The notes under the pieces are model-generated. The model saw only the letters and a program-made list of their open reading frames with translations. It searched no databases and was not told where the DNA came from. The translations under genes were made by a program, and so were the position numbers. Positions 9,013-17,459 of a stretch of DNA of 62,347 bases are shown piece by piece (position 1 is the stretch's first letter; the number at the start of each line of letters is the position of its first letter). Origin of the DNA: an uncultured Lachnospiraceae bacterium (GTDB lineage Bacteria > Bacillota > Clostridia > Lachnospirales > Lachnospiraceae); contig CAJUKV010000020.1 of NCBI GenBank assembly GCA_910587305.1, positions 1 through 62,347 on the forward strand. The letters run 5' to 3'.

Positions 9013-9717
9013 ATGGGTTCATTTGTAGAGTTTCAAAACGTTGGAAAAATCTACCACATGGGCGAGGTGGACATTGAGGCGCTAAGAAATGTGAATTTCG
9101 TCATTGACAAAGGAGAATTTTGTGTCGTAGTGGGCGCTTCCGGCGCGGGGAAAACCACGATTTTGAATATATTAGGCGGAATGGACAGCTTAACCTCCGG
9201 AAAGGTTCTGTTAGACGGAAACGAGATTTCCGCCTACAATAAAAAAAAGCTGACGGCCTACAGGCGGTTTGATATTGGCTTTGTGTTTCAGTTTTACAAT
9301 CTTGTGCAGAATTTAACAGCCCTTGAAAACGTGGAGCTTGCGGCGCAAATCTGTAAGGATCCCTTAGACGCCATGACCGTCCTTGAGATGGTGGGGCTGA
9401 AAGACAGGGCGGGGAACTTCCCGGCCCAGCTCTCCGGCGGCGAACAGCAGCGAGTGGCCATTGCAAGGGCCCTTGCCAAAAACCCCAAGCTCCTGCTCTG
9501 CGACGAGCCTACGGGGGCTTTGGACTACAATACCGGAAAAGCGGTTTTAAAGCTTTTGCAGGACGCCTGCAGGAAACAGGGCATGACGGTGGTTGTCATC
9601 ACCCACAACCAGGCCCTCACCCCCATGGCGGACAGAATCATCACCGTAGGCAGCGGCACCGTCCGGAAGATGGAGAGAAATGAGCATATTGTTCCGATTG
9701 AGGAAATCGAGTGGTAA
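9013..9717 (+). CDS. ABC transporter ATP-binding protein (MacB/LolD type)
   Basis: 234 residues. Walker A GASGAGKTT (41-49), Q-loop VFQFYNL, signature LSGGEQQR (140-147), Walker B LLLCDEPTGALD and the switch His in VVITHN are all intact, so it should hydrolyse ATP. The sequence type is that of ATPases paired with FtsX/MacB permeases. A good AGGGGG site precedes the ATG. The permease gene follows 185 bp downstream on the same strand and is the obvious partner. Confidence 0.95.
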   Translation: MGSFVEFQNVGKIYHMGEVDIEALRNVNFVIDKGEFCVVVGASGAGKTTILNILGGMDSLTSGKVLLDGNEISAYNKKKLTAYRRFDIGFVFQFYNLVQNLTALENVELAAQICKDPLDAMTVLEMVGLKDRAGNFPAQLSGGEQQRVAIARALAKNPKLLLCDEPTGALDYNTGKAVLKLLQDACRKQGMTVVVITHNQALTPMADRIITVGSGTVRKMERNEHIVPIEEIEW

Positions 9718-9902
9718 TGGCCGGACGGTTTTACCTGGGCAGACCGACAAATTTACACAAAAATTTTAAGTGCGCCGGAAAGCGCAAATTTGACGGCAGT
9801 ATGGGCGTACGCCGATTGACGACAACGCGGCATATGGAGATTTAGACAAGCAATATGCACAAGTTATTTACGGACAGTTCCTAATGTATACAGGGGGTAA
9901 GA

Positions 9903-12900
9903 ATGTTCAAAACGACAATCAGGGAAATTAAGGGCAGTCTCGGACGCTATCTGGCAATCGTGGCCATTGTCATGCTGGGCGTTTCGCTGTTTACAGGGTT
10001 AAAAGCAACGACGCCGGCAATGATTGTGACGGAAAACGATTATCTGGCGGAACAGGATTTTTTTGATTTCAGATTACTGTCCACCATAGGCTTCGATCCG
10101 GAAAGCGTAGATAAACTGACGGGATTAAACGAAATAGCAAAGGCGGAAGGGGCCGTTTCCGTTGATGTTCTCTGTAAGATGGGGGAAGAAAGCGAATCCG
10201 TCTACAAATTCCACACGGTGCCAAAGACCATTAACCGGGTGGTGGTCACCGCCGGAAGGATGCCGGAATCGGAGGACGAATGCGTGCTGGACGCCGCCCT
10301 TTTTGACGAAAGCGCAATCGGCAGCCGGATTACCGTCACGGACAGTAACGAGGAGGATACTCTGGAAATGTTCAAGTGCCGTACGTTTACGGCGGTGGGC
10401 ATTGTGCGCTCTCCCTATTACATCAATTTTGAAAGAGGAACAACTTCTATTGGGGACGGGAAGGTCGCCGCTTTTCTTTATGTGCCTGGGGAAGCCTTTG
10501 ACTGCGACTATTTTACGGAAATCTATGTCACAACCAAATTAAAATATAAAGTTTACACCGACGAATACAACGATTATATTGACAGTCTCCAGGATAAAAT
10601 GGAGGAGGAAACCCGCCCCCTTGTGATGGAGCGGTATGACCGCCTTATTGCCGACGCTCAGGAAAAGATAGACGACGCCCAGACGGAGCTGGAAGAGAAA
10701 AAAGCCGAGGCGGAGGAAGAACTGGCAGACGCCTGGCAAAAAATACTGGACGGTGAGCAGGAACTCCTTGACGGAGAACAAGAAATTCGGGACGCGGAAA
10801 AAAAGATTGCGGACGGCAAAAAGGAGATTGCCGACCATGAGCAGGAAATTGCGGACGGCGAGCAGGAACTCCTTGACGGGGAAAAGGAGATTCAGGAAAA
10901 GGAGCTGGAACTGGCCGACGCGGAGGAGGAAGTCGGCTACCACGAGTGGGAAATTTTTGACAGCCAGCTCACCCTCGCCCGGTCATGGGATGAATTAAAT
11001 CAGGGAAAAGAAGAATTAAGTGCCAAAGAAGGACAGCTTTTATCCCAGGAGGCGGAACTGCTTGACAAAGAGGAAGAACTGGAAGGGACAAGGGAAAGCC
11101 TGCAGGCCCAGCTATCGGCGCTGCCCGCCCGGAAAGCGGAATTAGAATCCCAGGCGGCAATGCTGGAAACCGAAATCGCCAAATTGCAGGCAATGCTGGA
11201 ACAAATGAGCCAAATTTACGTGGAGCAGACCACTCCCCCGGATATGGGCGATACTGATGCGGTTCTGCGCGACGCTGATGCGAATATAGGTGACGCGAAT
11301 GCGGATATGGGCGACGCGAATGCGGTTCTGCGCGACACTGATGTGGATATGGGCGACGCTAACGCGGCTCTGCGCGAGGAGCTTGTCAAAAATCTGGCCG
11401 AGCTAAACGCAAAGCTTTCCTATGTAAAAGATTTGCAGGCCCAGCTTGCATCCGGCGAGCCGCAGCTTGAGGCCGGCCTTGCCCAGGTAAACGCAGGACT
11501 GCAACAGATTCAGGCGGGCAAAGGTCAGATTGAGGATGGGAAAGAACAGATTGCTCTTGCCAAACGGGAAATTGAGCACAACGAGCGTCTTCTCATGGAG
11601 GCGGAAGCGGAGCTTGCGGACGCCAAAGCACAGGTTGCGGACGCAAGGAGCGAGTTGGAAGACGGGAAGGTAAAACTGGCGGACGCCAAAACAGAGCTTG
11701 CAGAGGGCAGGCAGGAATTGGAGGACGGCAGGGCGGAGCTTGCCAAAGCCAGAAAAGAACTTGCGGACGCGCAGACAGAGCTGGAAGATGGGAAGCTCGA
11801 ATTGGAGGATGGAAAAACAGAGCTTGCGGACGCAAAAGTCGAATACGAAGACGCCAAAGCGGAATTTGAGGAGGAAGTGACGGACGCCCAGCGGAAAATT
11901 GACGACGCAAGGGCGGAGCTTGCAGATATTGAAGAACCTGAGGAATACGTCCTTGACAGGGACACCAATATCGGTTACGCCTGCTATGAGAGCGATTCCA
12001 ACATCGTAGCGGCCATAGCCAACGTATTTCCGGCCTTCTTTTTCCTTGTGGCCGCACTGATTTGTATGACCACCATGAACCGGATGGTGGAAGAACAAAG
12101 AACCCAGATTGGCGTGCTCAAGGCCCTTGGATACGGGAACGGGGCGATTATGGGCAAATATCTCTTTTATGCCGGTTCCGCGGCGGCCCTTGGCGCCGTA
12201 GTCGGCTGCGTTGTGGGCACATGGCTGTTCCCCAAGGTGATTTGGATGGGCTATGGCATCATGTACAGCATGGGGGAAATCCAATATCTTTTTGATGCTC
12301 CGATAGCGTTTCTTTCACTGGCGGCGGCCCTTTTGTGCTCCATGGGCGCGGCATATTTTTCCTGCCGTTATGAGCTTTACAGCGTTCCGGCAAATTTAAT
12401 CCGCCCCAAAGCCCCGAAAAGCGGAAAAAGAATCTTTCTGGAAAAAATCCCTTTTATCTGGGGCCGTCTCAAATTTCTGCACAAGGTATCCATTCGGAAT
12501 ATTATCCGGTACAAAAAGCGGTTTTTTATGATGATTCTGGGTATCAGCGGCTGTACGGCACTGCTTCTCACCGGCTTTGGGGTCAAGGATTCCGTCACCA
12601 ATGTGGCGGATATGCAGTATGACGAAGTACAGATTTACGATATCGGAATCACCTTCTCCGATCCGGTACGGGAAGAAGAGATGGACGCGCTGGAAAACCG
12701 GACAGAGGACCTGCTCTCCCATATCGCTATTCGCTATGAGGAAAGCGTGGATCTTGATTTTGGCGGCAAAACAAAATCCATTTATCTGGAAATCCCCGAA
12801 AATACGGATGAAATCGGCGCTTTCTTAAACCTTCACACAAAAGACGGGGAAACAATCCCTTATCCTGAAAAAGGAAAGGCCGTCCTCACGGAAAAAGCAG

Positions 12901-13601
12901 CGAATAATATGGGGATTAAGATTGGAGATCAGGTCGTCCTTCGTGACAATGATATGAACAGTTTCACCGTGACGGTGTCCGCCCTGTGCGAGAACTTTGT
13001 CTACAATTATATCTATATTAACAAAGAAACCTATGTGGAGCAGCTAAGCGCGGAGCCCGCATACAAAAGCGCCTACGCTATGGTAAAAGAAGGGGTGGAC
13101 GTCCATGAGGCGGCCGCGGCCGTTTCCGATTTGGACAATGTGCTTGCCGTTTCCGTCACCGTCGATATGCGTCAGCGGATTGCAACCATGATGGAAAGCA
13201 TGGACTATATTGTCCTGCTCATCATCGCCTGCGCGGGAAGCCTTGCGTTTATCGTGCTTTATAATCTGACGAATATCAATATTACGGAGAGAATCCGCGA
13301 GATTGCCACCATCAAAGTGCTTGGCTTTTATGCAAATGAGACGGCAGATTATGTTTTCAGGGAAAATCTGGTGCTCACAGGAATGGGGGCTATTGCCGGA
13401 TTGGGGCTTGGGAAATGGCTCCACTGGTTTGTCATGTATCAAATCAATATCGACATGATTTCCTTTAAGACCACTATCGCGCCGGTAAGCTATGTATGGA
13501 GCCTACTGCTTACCTTTGTTTTTGCCATGCTGGTGAACGGGATCATGTATTTTAAGCTGGAAAAAATCAATATGGCGGAATCCCTGAAATCTATCGAATA
13601 A
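9903..13601 (+). CDS. FtsX-like ABC permease with very long coiled coil
   Basis: 1232 residues. An N-terminal helix (YLAIVAIVMLGVSLFTGL) leads to an extracellular MacB-like region, then roughly residues 250-676 of coiled coil built from short DGEQELLDGEKEI-like units. Next comes an FtsX domain (~700-830), a second extracellular part and a final FtsX domain (~1090-1225). Within the coil a compositionally different repeat of the type MGDANAVLRDTD occurs (bases ~11245-11375). AGGGGGTAAG provides the ribosome site. It is the membrane partner of the ATPase at 9013. Similar coils occur in the divergent RND exporter. Substrate unknown; extracellular peptide or lipid handling is possible. Confidence 0.93.
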   Translation: MFKTTIREIKGSLGRYLAIVAIVMLGVSLFTGLKATTPAMIVTENDYLAEQDFFDFRLLSTIGFDPESVDKLTGLNEIAKAEGAVSVDVLCKMGEESESVYKFHTVPKTINRVVVTAGRMPESEDECVLDAALFDESAIGSRITVTDSNEEDTLEMFKCRTFTAVGIVRSPYYINFERGTTSIGDGKVAAFLYVPGEAFDCDYFTEIYVTTKLKYKVYTDEYNDYIDSLQDKMEEETRPLVMERYDRLIADAQEKIDDAQTELEEKKAEAEEELADAWQKILDGEQELLDGEQEIRDAEKKIADGKKEIADHEQEIADGEQELLDGEKEIQEKELELADAEEEVGYHEWEIFDSQLTLARSWDELNQGKEELSAKEGQLLSQEAELLDKEEELEGTRESLQAQLSALPARKAELESQAAMLETEIAKLQAMLEQMSQIYVEQTTPPDMGDTDAVLRDADANIGDANADMGDANAVLRDTDVDMGDANAALREELVKNLAELNAKLSYVKDLQAQLASGEPQLEAGLAQVNAGLQQIQAGKGQIEDGKEQIALAKREIEHNERLLMEAEAELADAKAQVADARSELEDGKVKLADAKTELAEGRQELEDGRAELAKARKELADAQTELEDGKLELEDGKTELADAKVEYEDAKAEFEEEVTDAQRKIDDARAELADIEEPEEYVLDRDTNIGYACYESDSNIVAAIANVFPAFFFLVAALICMTTMNRMVEEQRTQIGVLKALGYGNGAIMGKYLFYAGSAAALGAVVGCVVGTWLFPKVIWMGYGIMYSMGEIQYLFDAPIAFLSLAAALLCSMGAAYFSCRYELYSVPANLIRPKAPKSGKRIFLEKIPFIWGRLKFLHKVSIRNIIRYKKRFFMMILGISGCTALLLTGFGVKDSVTNVADMQYDEVQIYDIGITFSDPVREEEMDALENRTEDLLSHIAIRYEESVDLDFGGKTKSIYLEIPENTDEIGAFLNLHTKDGETIPYPEKGKAVLTEKAANNMGIKIGDQVVLRDNDMNSFTVTVSALCENFVYNYIYINKETYVEQLSAEPAYKSAYAMVKEGVDVHEAAAAVSDLDNVLAVSVTVDMRQRIATMMESMDYIVLLIIACAGSLAFIVLYNLTNINITERIREIATIKVLGFYANETADYVFRENLVLTGMGAIAGLGLGKWLHWFVMYQINIDMISFKTTIAPVSYVWSLLLTFVFAMLVNGIMYFKLEKINMAESLKSIE

Positions 13602-13616
13602 GCAATCAGGCAACAG

Positions 13617-13646
13617 TTCAGCCTTCGGCTTCACTGTTACGGAATC
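13617..13646. repeat. short intergenic repeat (copy near 43083)
   Basis: TTCAGCCTTCGGCTTCA followed by CTGTTACGGAATC lies between the convergent permease and sigH genes. A near copy is at 43083-43112. The AGCCTTCGGCT core is a tight hairpin; the flanking AACAGT/ACTGTT arms extend it here. It may serve as a bidirectional terminator core. Confidence 0.5.
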
Positions 13647-13653
13647 TGCCTTA

Positions 13654-13713
13654 CTATTTCAGGATTGCTTTTTTCAGCTTCGCCTATTTTAAGATTGCTT
13701 TTTTCAGCTTCGC
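13654..13713. repeat. 30-bp tandem duplication of the sigH 3' end
   Basis: Unit 13654-13683 repeats unit 13684-13713 with two mismatches. Read on the minus strand, each encodes AKLKKAILK followed by TAG, so the gene tail including its stop codon is duplicated downstream. Confidence 0.85.
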
Positions 13714-14310
13714 CTTAATTCTTTGGAGGGCGTTGTCCGTGGATTTGCCATCCCGCCCTAAAACCTTCGCAATCTGGCCGTATCTCATACCGGTCAGATA
13801 CAAATCCAGTACCTGCTTCTCAAAGCCGCTCAATTCTTTTTCGATGATTTTTTCTAAAATTTCGACATTTTCCTTGTCGATGAGAAGTTCCTCGGGGCTT
13901 TTTTCCAGCTGGGAGCTGATACTGCCAAGCAGCTCCCACTCCTCGCCGCCGGCCCCGCCTTCTCCTTCCGGGCTGCCGGCATAGAGGGAAATATACGTGT
14001 TAAGGGGCGCATGCTTCTGCCTGCCCGCCGTCTGCACGGCGGTATACATCTGCCGCGAGACGCAAAGGTCCGCAAAGGTGTAAAAGCTTGCGTCACGCCC
14101 CGTATCGTAATCCCTGACCGCTTTGAATAAGCCTATCATCCCCTCCTGTATCAGGTCTTCCCTGTCTGCACCTAAGATGTACATGGACTTGGCCTTGTTG
14201 CGCACCAAGTTTTTATATTTATCCATGATGTAATCCGTGATGGCCGCTTCCCCATCCCGCAGTCTTAAAATCAGCTCGTCGTCACTATACTTTTCATAAT
14301 CTTTTTCCAT
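13684..14310 (-). CDS. sigH: RNA polymerase sporulation sigma factor SigH
   Basis: 208 residues, close to the ~218 of Bacillus SigH. The start DDELILRLRDGEAAITDYIM fits the family. Region 2 contains DLIQEGMIGLFKAVRDYD for core binding and -10 melting. The C-terminal region 4 helix-turn-helix is MRYGQIAKVLGRDGKSTDNA. It directs early stationary-phase and sporulation genes. Its place downstream of mrnC-rlmB matches Firmicutes synteny. The ribosome site is weak. A 30-bp duplication follows the stop codon. Confidence 0.93.
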   Translation of the reverse strand: MEKDYEKYSDDELILRLRDGEAAITDYIMDKYKNLVRNKAKSMYILGADREDLIQEGMIGLFKAVRDYDTGRDASFYTFADLCVSRQMYTAVQTAGRQKHAPLNTYISLYAGSPEGEGGAGGEEWELLGSISSQLEKSPEELLIDKENVEILEKIIEKELSGFEKQVLDLYLTGMRYGQIAKVLGRDGKSTDNALQRIKAKLKKAILK

Positions 14311-14363
14311 AAAGCATACCGCCTTACACTTAATAGATTGCCTGGCTTAATTTGGTCTGTCAC

Positions 14364-15998
14364 TTATAACCGTTCGGCCTCCGGATCCTCATCCGAATCC
14401 TCATCTTCCTCCCGGCTCTCCCCGACAGCCCGGTCCGAATCCTCAGCGTACTCACGATTCTCTCTGACAGTCCTGTCCGAATCCTCAACGTACTCACGAT
14501 TCTCTCTGACAATCCGGTCTGCGTCTTCGTCTTCCTCCCGGCTCCCTTCGATAGTCCTGTCCGCGTCCTCGTCTTCTTCCTGGCTCTCCCCGACAGTCCC
14601 GTCCGCGTCCTTCGCCTCTACGGCCGACTTGTCCTCATATAGTTTAATGATTTCCGCCGCAAAATGTTCCGCTAACAGGGAGTAGCCCGCCGGATTGCAA
14701 TGCACCCCGTCCGGCATATAATTGTAAATAACGGCGGCGTCATGGGTGTCCAATATATTGGAATTATACAAATCAATCACAGGAATCTCATACTCCTGGG
14801 CCAGCTTTTTAATGGCGTTTACAATCACCACCTGGGGAAGCAGATAATCCCTGTCCTTACGCAGCATATCGTGCAGTACGTTGGGAAGGGGCGTTGAAAA
14901 AACAATAGTTGCCTCCGGATAATTTTCTTTAAGGCCGCGCATCAGCTCGTCCAAATCCCCGATAAAGGTGTTTTTTGCCCTCTCCTCCATGGAGCCAAAA
15001 TCTTCCTGATTCAGGCAAAAGCCGTCGTTGGTTCCGCCCATCACGATAATCAAATCCGTGTCCTGCGGAATCTCCTGATACCTGTCCACGAAAGCCTTAT
15101 CCCAATATCTCCCGATGGAAGAACCGCCGATACCCAAATTGGTTATGCTCTCCGCATTTAGTATCTCCTTAAGCTTCGTGGGGTAAGCGTACTGCTGGTA
15201 ATCTTCCATCTTGTCAAGGTTTGTGGCCTCGGTAATGCTGTCCCCCAGACAGGCGATGGAGATTTCGGAAAAATCTATCTCGCTGTTTTTTATGATTTCC
15301 GTGTCAATGTCTTCCTGCATCTGGGTTTCCATATAAGAGCCGCGAATCTTGCGCTTGTCCAGCAGAGAATTTCCGGATACGGTGATCCAGCCCATTTTGG
15401 CCATCCGGTTGCCGGACACGTCGGCCTGCATATTACCGGAAATCCCGCCCGGCATGTTGCCGGAGATATCTGCCTGCATATTGCCGGAGATTCCCCCCGG
15501 CATATTGGCGGATACGTCCTGCAAACTATTTTCCGAGACGTCTCCTATCCCGTTATATGACACACTTTCCTGCCCTTCCAAAAATGCGCTCTCCCCGTCC
15601 ATGACCTCATTGCCCGATATGTCGCCCATCCCTGCGTTATCAGGGTCATTTTCCATTTCATCGTCAGACAGTTCTTCCTGTTCTTCGAAAAAGGAAGCGG
15701 TCTCCTGTACCTGTTCCTCCATGCTCACCTGCTCGTGCAGCTCCGCGTCCATTACCTCGTCAAAATACAACCTGTTTTCCTCAAGAAAGGCTTCAATCGC
15801 TTCCGGATCCTCCGAAAGCTGACTGATTGTCAGCTGCATGTCAGTCGCGTCCGCATAGGACTGCCTGTACCGCTCTACCCGTTCTTTTTCCCATTTTCTA
15901 CTATTATAAAGTTGCATCCCCTTATCAATTCCCACGGCGGTAATCATAATCGCCACCATGGAAATTACCATAAGTAAAAACTTATTAATCTTTTCCAT
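14364..15998 (-). CDS. SGNH/GDSL-type hydrolase, membrane-anchored, repeat-rich
   Basis: 544 residues. An N-terminal hydrophobic segment (FLLMVISMVAIMITAVGI) anchors it or acts as a signal. An acidic linker follows, then 8-residue repeats MPGGISGN/MQADISGN (residues ~161-197). The SGNH domain has the Ser of GDSIT (~252-256), Gly of NLGIGGSSIG, Asn of MGGTND and Asp/His of DGVHCNPAGY, so it should be catalytically complete. It probably cleaves an ester or acetyl group on a surface glycan or lipid. The C-terminus has five 14-residue acidic repeats. It occupies the position between rlmB and sigH where Bacillus has yacP. Confidence 0.88.
   Translation of the reverse strand: MEKINKFLLMVISMVAIMITAVGIDKGMQLYNSRKWEKERVERYRQSYADATDMQLTISQLSEDPEAIEAFLEENRLYFDEVMDAELHEQVSMEEQVQETASFFEEQEELSDDEMENDPDNAGMGDISGNEVMDGESAFLEGQESVSYNGIGDVSENSLQDVSANMPGGISGNMQADISGNMPGGISGNMQADVSGNRMAKMGWITVSGNSLLDKRKIRGSYMETQMQEDIDTEIIKNSEIDFSEISIACLGDSITEATNLDKMEDYQQYAYPTKLKEILNAESITNLGIGGSSIGRYWDKAFVDRYQEIPQDTDLIIVMGGTNDGFCLNQEDFGSMEERAKNTFIGDLDELMRGLKENYPEATIVFSTPLPNVLHDMLRKDRDYLLPQVVIVNAIKKLAQEYEIPVIDLYNSNILDTHDAAVIYNYMPDGVHCNPAGYSLLAEHFAAEIIKLYEDKSAVEAKDADGTVGESQEEDEDADRTIEGSREEDEDADRIVRENREYVEDSDRTVRENREYAEDSDRAVGESREEDEDSDEDPEAERL
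14400..14609 (-). repeat. five tandem 42-bp units in the SGNH hydrolase C-terminus
   Basis: Five in-frame units of 14 codons, each of the form DADRTVGESREEDE or DSDRTVRENREYAE, cover residues 464-533. The last units are most alike. Highly acidic and probably disordered; unit number may vary between strains. Confidence 0.85.
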
Positions 15999-16047
15999 TT
16001 TATTCCTGATTTTCTTTCCTTCATTCTATTCCACGAACAATAAGATT

Positions 16048-16875
16048 TCACATCAGCCGTTGTCTGAGAATTTCATAGGCCATCACCCCCGCCGCCACGG
16101 ACGCGTTCAGGGAATCGATATCTCCCTTCATGGGAATGGCCGCCACCATATCACACTTTTCCTTTACAAGCCTTCCTACGCCTTCCCCTTCGCTGCCAAT
16201 CACAAGACCAATCGGGCCTTTTAAATTCAAGTCATACATCCTTTTGCCATCCATGTCCGCGCATACAAACCAAAGCCCCTTTTCCTTTAATTCGTCAATG
16301 GTTTTCCCAAGGTTAGTGACCCTGACAACAGGCGTATAATTCAAAGCCCCGGCGGAGGTTTTTGCCACCGTGGCGGTAAGTCCCACCGCACGGTTTTTGG
16401 GAATGACGACCCCATGGGCCCCCGCCAGATTGGCCGTTCTTATGATGGCCCCCAAATTATGGGGATCTTCAATGTTATCTAAAAGTATCAAAAAAGGCGG
16501 CTCGTCCTTTTCCTGCGCCCGCTTGAGGATATCCGCAAGCTCCGCATAACCATACGCGGCGGCGCTGGCAATCACCCCCTGATGCTTTCCGGTCTGTGAC
16601 ATCTGGTCAAGACGTTCCTTTGACACATATTTTACCGGCACATCCTGCTTTTTAGCCTCGCGCCTGACGGTCATGACCGGGCCGTCCTGACAGCCGCCCA
16701 GCAGATATACCCTGTCAATGGGCCGTCCCGCCCGAAAAGCTTCTATGACCGCATTTCTTCCTTCTATGGTAAACTCCTCCACCAGTCCGCCTGTTTCCTG
16801 CTTTCTTTCCTCCACTTGTCCTTCCTTTTCCTTTCCATCCGTATATAAATCCATCCGTTTCGGCTCTTTCGGCAT
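16048..16875 (-). CDS. rlmB: 23S rRNA (guanosine-2'-O)-methyltransferase RlmB (TrmH family)
   Basis: 275 residues. A substrate-binding N-terminal domain (FTIEGRNAVIEAF) is followed by a SPOUT domain. NIEDPHNLGAIIRTANLAGA is motif 1, GLVIGSEGEGVGRLV motif 2 and ASVAAGVMAYEILRQ motif 3 of the SAM-binding knot. The Arg and Glu catalytic positions appear intact. It methylates the ribosomal peptidyl-transferase region. The first ~30 residues are charged and variable, and no good ribosome site precedes 16875, so the true start could differ. It follows mrnC in the conserved cysS-mrnC-rlmB order. Confidence 0.92.
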   Translation of the reverse strand: MPKEPKRMDLYTDGKEKEGQVEERKQETGGLVEEFTIEGRNAVIEAFRAGRPIDRVYLLGGCQDGPVMTVRREAKKQDVPVKYVSKERLDQMSQTGKHQGVIASAAAYGYAELADILKRAQEKDEPPFLILLDNIEDPHNLGAIIRTANLAGAHGVVIPKNRAVGLTATVAKTSAGALNYTPVVRVTNLGKTIDELKEKGLWFVCADMDGKRMYDLNLKGPIGLVIGSEGEGVGRLVKEKCDMVAAIPMKGDIDSLNASVAAGVMAYEILRQRLM

Positions 16876-17009
16876 CCGGGCCGTTCATTGCCGCCCGGGC
16901 CACAAAATACCCGGACCGTCCATGGCCTTCCCTGTGCGCCCATGCATAACCCTCGCGGCATTCGCCCAATGTCTGCTTCACCGCCTGGCTCATTACTCGC
17001 GGAAATAAA

Positions 17010-17459
17010 CTACGTTTTGTCCGGTGCGGACTTCATCTTATGTAATCCTGTCTGAATTAACGCAAGCGCTCTTTCCGTCTGATCCGTCAAATAAAGATAG
17101 CCCACCAGCGCTTCTAAGCCGGTAGCCTTTTTGTATTGCGCCATGGTAGCATTTTTTGCCATAGTATAAGGCTTGGCATTTTTTCCTCTTTTATACACGG
17201 CAAATTCCTCCGGCGTAAATTCTTCCATGAGAATGTCCGCCATGGCCGCCTGGGCGGGCGCTTTCACATACCGGATGGTCTGATTGTGCAGTCTGTTAAC
17301 GGAAGTGTTTCCCTTTTGCACCACCGCCGTCCGGAAAATCAGATCGTAAACCGCATCTCCGATATAGGCAAGCGTAAGAGGTGAATACGTCCTGATATCC
17401 ACCTCTTTTAACCCAAAGCTCTTTTTTATTTGCGTCAATAAACTTATGCTCTCTTCCAT
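17010..17459 (-). CDS. mrnC: Mini-ribonuclease III
   Basis: 149 residues, catalytic RNase III-like domain without dsRNA-binding domain. SPLTLAYIGDAVYDL carries the catalytic Asp of the signature. YKRGKNAK and KATGLEALVGYLYL (with the Glu) complete the active site. The enzyme matures 23S rRNA ends in Firmicutes. Its start overlaps the end of cysS by 16 bp, so translation is probably coupled. Confidence 0.93.
   Translation of the reverse strand: MEESISLLTQIKKSFGLKEVDIRTYSPLTLAYIGDAVYDLIFRTAVVQKGNTSVNRLHNQTIRYVKAPAQAAMADILMEEFTPEEFAVYKRGKNAKPYTMAKNATMAQYKKATGLEALVGYLYLTDQTERALALIQTGLHKMKSAPDKT

Noticed and set aside
11403..12284. Long minus-strand ORFs opposite the ABC permease coil
   Set aside because: They mirror the repetitive GC-biased coil codons; no ribosome site and no family match.
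14400..14609. CRISPR-like regular repeats
   Set aside because: Units are contiguous without spacers and stay in frame, so they are protein repeats. No other direct-repeat array with unique spacers was seen in the window.
16715..16993. Minus-strand 92-codon ORF in the mrnC-rlmB region
   Set aside because: It overlaps rlmB in another frame and has no motif; a shadow frame.
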